Source: an uncultured Prevotella sp. (GTDB lineage: Bacteria > Bacteroidota > Bacteroidia > Bacteroidales > Bacteroidaceae). From it: 64,000 bases of DNA. Below are positions 62,039-64,000 of the stretch, piece by piece. The stretch is from the NCBI GenBank assembly GCA_900546345.1, contig URCI01000002.1, positions 62,001 through 126,000 of the forward strand. Reading direction: 5' to 3'. Numbering within the stretch: the stretch's first letter is position 1; every line of letters begins with the position of its first letter. The notes below the pieces were generated by a model. That model was not told the origin of the DNA. It saw nothing but the letters and a program-made list of their open reading frames with translations, and did no database searches. The position numbers and the translations under genes are program-made.

Positions 62039-63385
62039 TCATCTGTCCTTGATGGGCACATAGCTCTTCTGTTCCAAGATATTCTTATAGGCCGGACGGA
62101 TGATGCGTCGGCCTTCAAAGTTGAGTTCCTCAATCCGATGGGCGGTCCAGCCTACAATACGGGCCATGGCAAAGATAGGCGTATAAATCTCCTGCGGCAG
62201 GCCGATCATTTCATAGATGAAGCCACTGTAAAAGTCAAGATTGGCACAGATGGGCTTCTTCGTTTTCCGGAATGCAGAAACACACTTCACCCCTTCCTGC
62301 TCAATAAGCTTTAGAAAATTATATTCTTTGACCATACCCTTCTCTTTAGCCAGTTCTCCCGCCAGCTTTTTCAATTCCACAGCTCTTGGGTCGCTCATGG
62401 TGTAGACAGCATGCCCGATACCATAGATCAAGCCCGTCTTGTCGTAAGCCTCCTTGTTGAGCATACGATTGAGATAGGTGTCAATCTCGTCGATATTTGT
62501 CCAATCTGAGATCTGCTCCTTGAGATGATGGAACATGTTGATGGCTTTGATATTAGCACCGCCATGCAAAGGTCCCTTCAAAGAACCGATGCCGGCAGCG
62601 ATACTCGAGTATGTATCTGTACGGGTGGAAGAGGTCACACGCACCGTGAATGTGGAGTTGTTACCACCGCCGTGCTCAGCCTGGATGATAAGCAGCAAAT
62701 CGAGCATACGCGCGTCGAGCTCCGTGAAATCTTCGTCCTTAAGCATATAGAGGAAGTTCTCCGCGATCGTCATATTCTCGCGTGGGTGGCGAATATTAAG
62801 ACTACTCCCCTGCATAGAATGGCGATAGATATTGTAGGCATACGCTATGATGGTCGGGAACTTAGCTATGAGTTCTATGGACTGGCGCATAAGATTGTCA
62901 CGAGAAATATCATCCGGATTAGGGTCGAAGGTGTACATTTCCAGTACACAACGAGCCAGAATGTTCATGATGTTGCTACCCTCCAAATCTATGATATGCA
63001 CGATCGTGCGGTGATCAAGAGGCATATTCTCATTGATCAGCTCGCGAAACGCGCTCAACTCCTCTTCGTCGGGCAGATTGCCGGAGAGAAGCAGATAAGC
63101 GATTTCCTCAAATCCGAATCGTTTCTCTTTCAGCAATGGAGAGACAAGATCGTCGAGTTCATAGCCACGATAATAGAGTCGTCCCGGGCACGGGCGCAAC
63201 GAACCGTCATCATTGCGCTCATAGCCAACGACATTACCGATATTTGTCAGACCAACAAGTACTCCGGTGCCGTCCTCATTGCGCAATCCACGTTTCACAC
63301 CATACTTAGTAAAAGCCTCACGAGGGATTTTGCAAGAGTTCTTCACCTCATCGCTCAACTTGTATATCAGATATTCCTTTCTCAT
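62039..63385 (-). CDS. gltA: Citrate (Si)-synthase
   Basis: 448 aa, a little longer than the usual 430. Condenses oxaloacetate and acetyl-CoA to citrate, the entry step of the TCA cycle. Motifs: GRLYYRGYELDDLVSP near 75, FGFEEIAYLLLSG near 95, IVHIIDLEGSNIMNIL near 132, AEHGGGNNSTFTVRVTSSTRTDTYSSIAAGIGSLKGPLHGGAN near 245-285 with catalytic and CoA-binding histidines, GIGHAVYTMSDPRA near 325, and NLDFYSGFIYEMIGLP near 390. Start is ATG 63385. The icd stop is 18 nt upstream, so the two TCA genes are co-transcribed. A methylcitrate synthase role cannot be ruled out, but the linkage to icd favours citrate. Confidence 0.93.
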   Translation of the reverse strand: MRKEYLIYKLSDEVKNSCKIPREAFTKYGVKRGLRNEDGTGVLVGLTNIGNVVGYERNDDGSLRPCPGRLYYRGYELDDLVSPLLKEKRFGFEEIAYLLLSGNLPDEEELSAFRELINENMPLDHRTIVHIIDLEGSNIMNILARCVLEMYTFDPNPDDISRDNLMRQSIELIAKFPTIIAYAYNIYRHSMQGSSLNIRHPRENMTIAENFLYMLKDEDFTELDARMLDLLLIIQAEHGGGNNSTFTVRVTSSTRTDTYSSIAAGIGSLKGPLHGGANIKAINMFHHLKEQISDWTNIDEIDTYLNRMLNKEAYDKTGLIYGIGHAVYTMSDPRAVELKKLAGELAKEKGMVKEYNFLKLIEQEGVKCVSAFRKTKKPICANLDFYSGFIYEMIGLPQEIYTPIFAMARIVGWTAHRIEELNFEGRRIIRPAYKNILEQKSYVPIKDR

Positions 63386-63403
63386 AGCATCGTAACTTTT
63401 AGC

Positions 63404-64000
63404 TTACTTCAAAATACCTTTGATGACAGCGTCACCGAATTCTCTTGTGCCCAACGATTTTCCATCGGTCATCATCCGCGCGAGGTCGGCCGTAGCCGTG
63501 TGGTTGCGATAAAGCTCTGCCAAGCTCTGCTCGATGGCCTGTCCGGCCTCTTTCCATCCGATATAGTCGAGCATCATCACAGCAGAAAGCAGAAGACTTG
63601 ACGGATTGACAATATTCTTTCCAGCTATGTCAGGGGCAATTCCGTGTGTAGCTTCAAAGATGGCGTGTCCTGTCTGATAATTGATGTTGCCTCCAGGCGC
63701 AATGCCGATACCGCCCACTTGAGCTGCCAGCATATCTGAGACATAGTCACCATTGAGATTCATCGTTGCTATGACACTATAATCCTGTGGCTTCAGCAAA
63801 GCATTCTGCAAGAATGCATCACAGATACAGTCTTTTATGACCAGACGACCAGACTTCAAGGCCTCGCCATACTCTCGCTCTGCCAACTCATATCCCCACT
63901 TTTTGAATCCGCCCTCTGTGAACTTCATGATGTTGCCCTTGTGTACGAGAGTGACGGATGGAAGATGATGAGACAAGGCATACTCTATGGCAGCACGAAT
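63404..64000 (-). CDS. icd: NADP-dependent isocitrate dehydrogenase, C-terminal part (cut by window edge)
   Basis: The frame is open to the window edge; 198 residues are visible and the N-terminus lies beyond base 64000. Isocitrate to 2-oxoglutarate plus CO2 with NADP. Visible motifs: VTLVHKGNIMKFTEGGFKKWGYELA, VIATMNLNGDYVSDMLAAQVGGIGIAPGGNINY, FEATHGIAPDIAGKNIVNPSSLLLSAVMMLDYIGW, the last with the THG-DIAGKN substrate and NADP region. The stop is 18 nt before gltA, fitting the common acn-icd-gltA order in Bacteroidales; no acn is visible here because the window ends. Confidence 0.95.
   Translation of the reverse strand: MRAAIEYALSHHLPSVTLVHKGNIMKFTEGGFKKWGYELAEREYGEALKSGRLVIKDCICDAFLQNALLKPQDYSVIATMNLNGDYVSDMLAAQVGGIGIAPGGNINYQTGHAIFEATHGIAPDIAGKNIVNPSSLLLSAVMMLDYIGWKEAGQAIEQSLAELYRNHTATADLARMMTDGKSLGTREFGDAVIKGILK

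Noticed and set aside
62525..63601. 358-aa plus-strand ORF opposite gltA/icd
   Set aside because: It crosses the reverse of two well-defined TCA genes; long antisense frames arise from their codon bias.

Overview
The window reads as a chromosomal segment of a Bacteroidota bacterium, most likely Bacteroidales and probably Prevotellaceae-like. The evidence is internal. Promoters follow the Bacteroidota primary-sigma pattern TTTG, about 19-20 nt, then TAnnTTTG, and several perfect examples precede genes. Shine-Dalgarno sites are mostly absent. FeoA is fused to FeoB, glycine decarboxylase is split (gcvPA/gcvPB), and there is a type IX secretion plug-like protein, a DUF4301 protein and an S16 protein with a long Ala-rich tail. 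The genus is an inference. No rRNA, tRNA, insertion sequence, prophage, plasmid gene or CRISPR array was seen.

Layout. 1-7.6 kb: the end of a 3'-5' exonuclease gene, rlmI, tilS, a DUF4301 protein and pyruvate kinase on the + strand, meeting a T9SS plug-like gene. 7.7-12.1 kb: pgk and feoAB on the - strand, separated by a 22-nt tandem-repeat array. 12.3-16.8 kb: a compact + strand run of rlmD, an HMA-like/AraC regulator, a DMT exporter, an ABC ATPase with an eroded Walker A, and a FetB-like permease; the last overlaps a convergent phytase-like gene. 17.7-18.7 kb: a promoter, a strongly structured RNA and a terminator just upstream of riboflavin synthase. 18.8-24.5 kb: proS (-), an OmpA lipoprotein, mtgA and a UvrD helicase. 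24.6-29.2 kb: a - strand block with three glycosyltransferases, a zinc-ribbon protein and two unrecognised acidic proteins. 29.5-42.5 kb: galE, an aminotransferase with a FtsX-type permease, two tandem acyl-CoA synthetase paralogues, an AddB-like nuclease and clpC, all +. 42.6-50.3 kb: mltF (-), hisG-hisD-hisC (+), a TetR regulator (-) and maeB (+). 50.5-56.2 kb: the full glycine cleavage operon gcvT-gcvH-gcvPA-gcvPB-lpd. 56.3-64 kb: yebC, pheT, a second 22-nt repeat array, a DnaJ/CbpA-like gene, rpsP, citrate synthase and the end of isocitrate dehydrogenase, all -.

Most genes are housekeeping: central carbon metabolism (pyk, pgk, maeB, gltA, icd), one-carbon supply, histidine and riboflavin synthesis, translation (proS, pheT, rpsP, tilS, rlmD, rlmI), and envelope or repair functions. 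The unusual material lies in small accessory and intergenic parts: the leader RNA before ribE, the two related 22-nt arrays, the FetAB-like pair with a damaged ATPase next to a metal-binding-type regulator, and the glycosyltransferase/zinc-ribbon operon. Start codons were moved inward for several genes where the longest reading frame begins inside a promoter or terminator.
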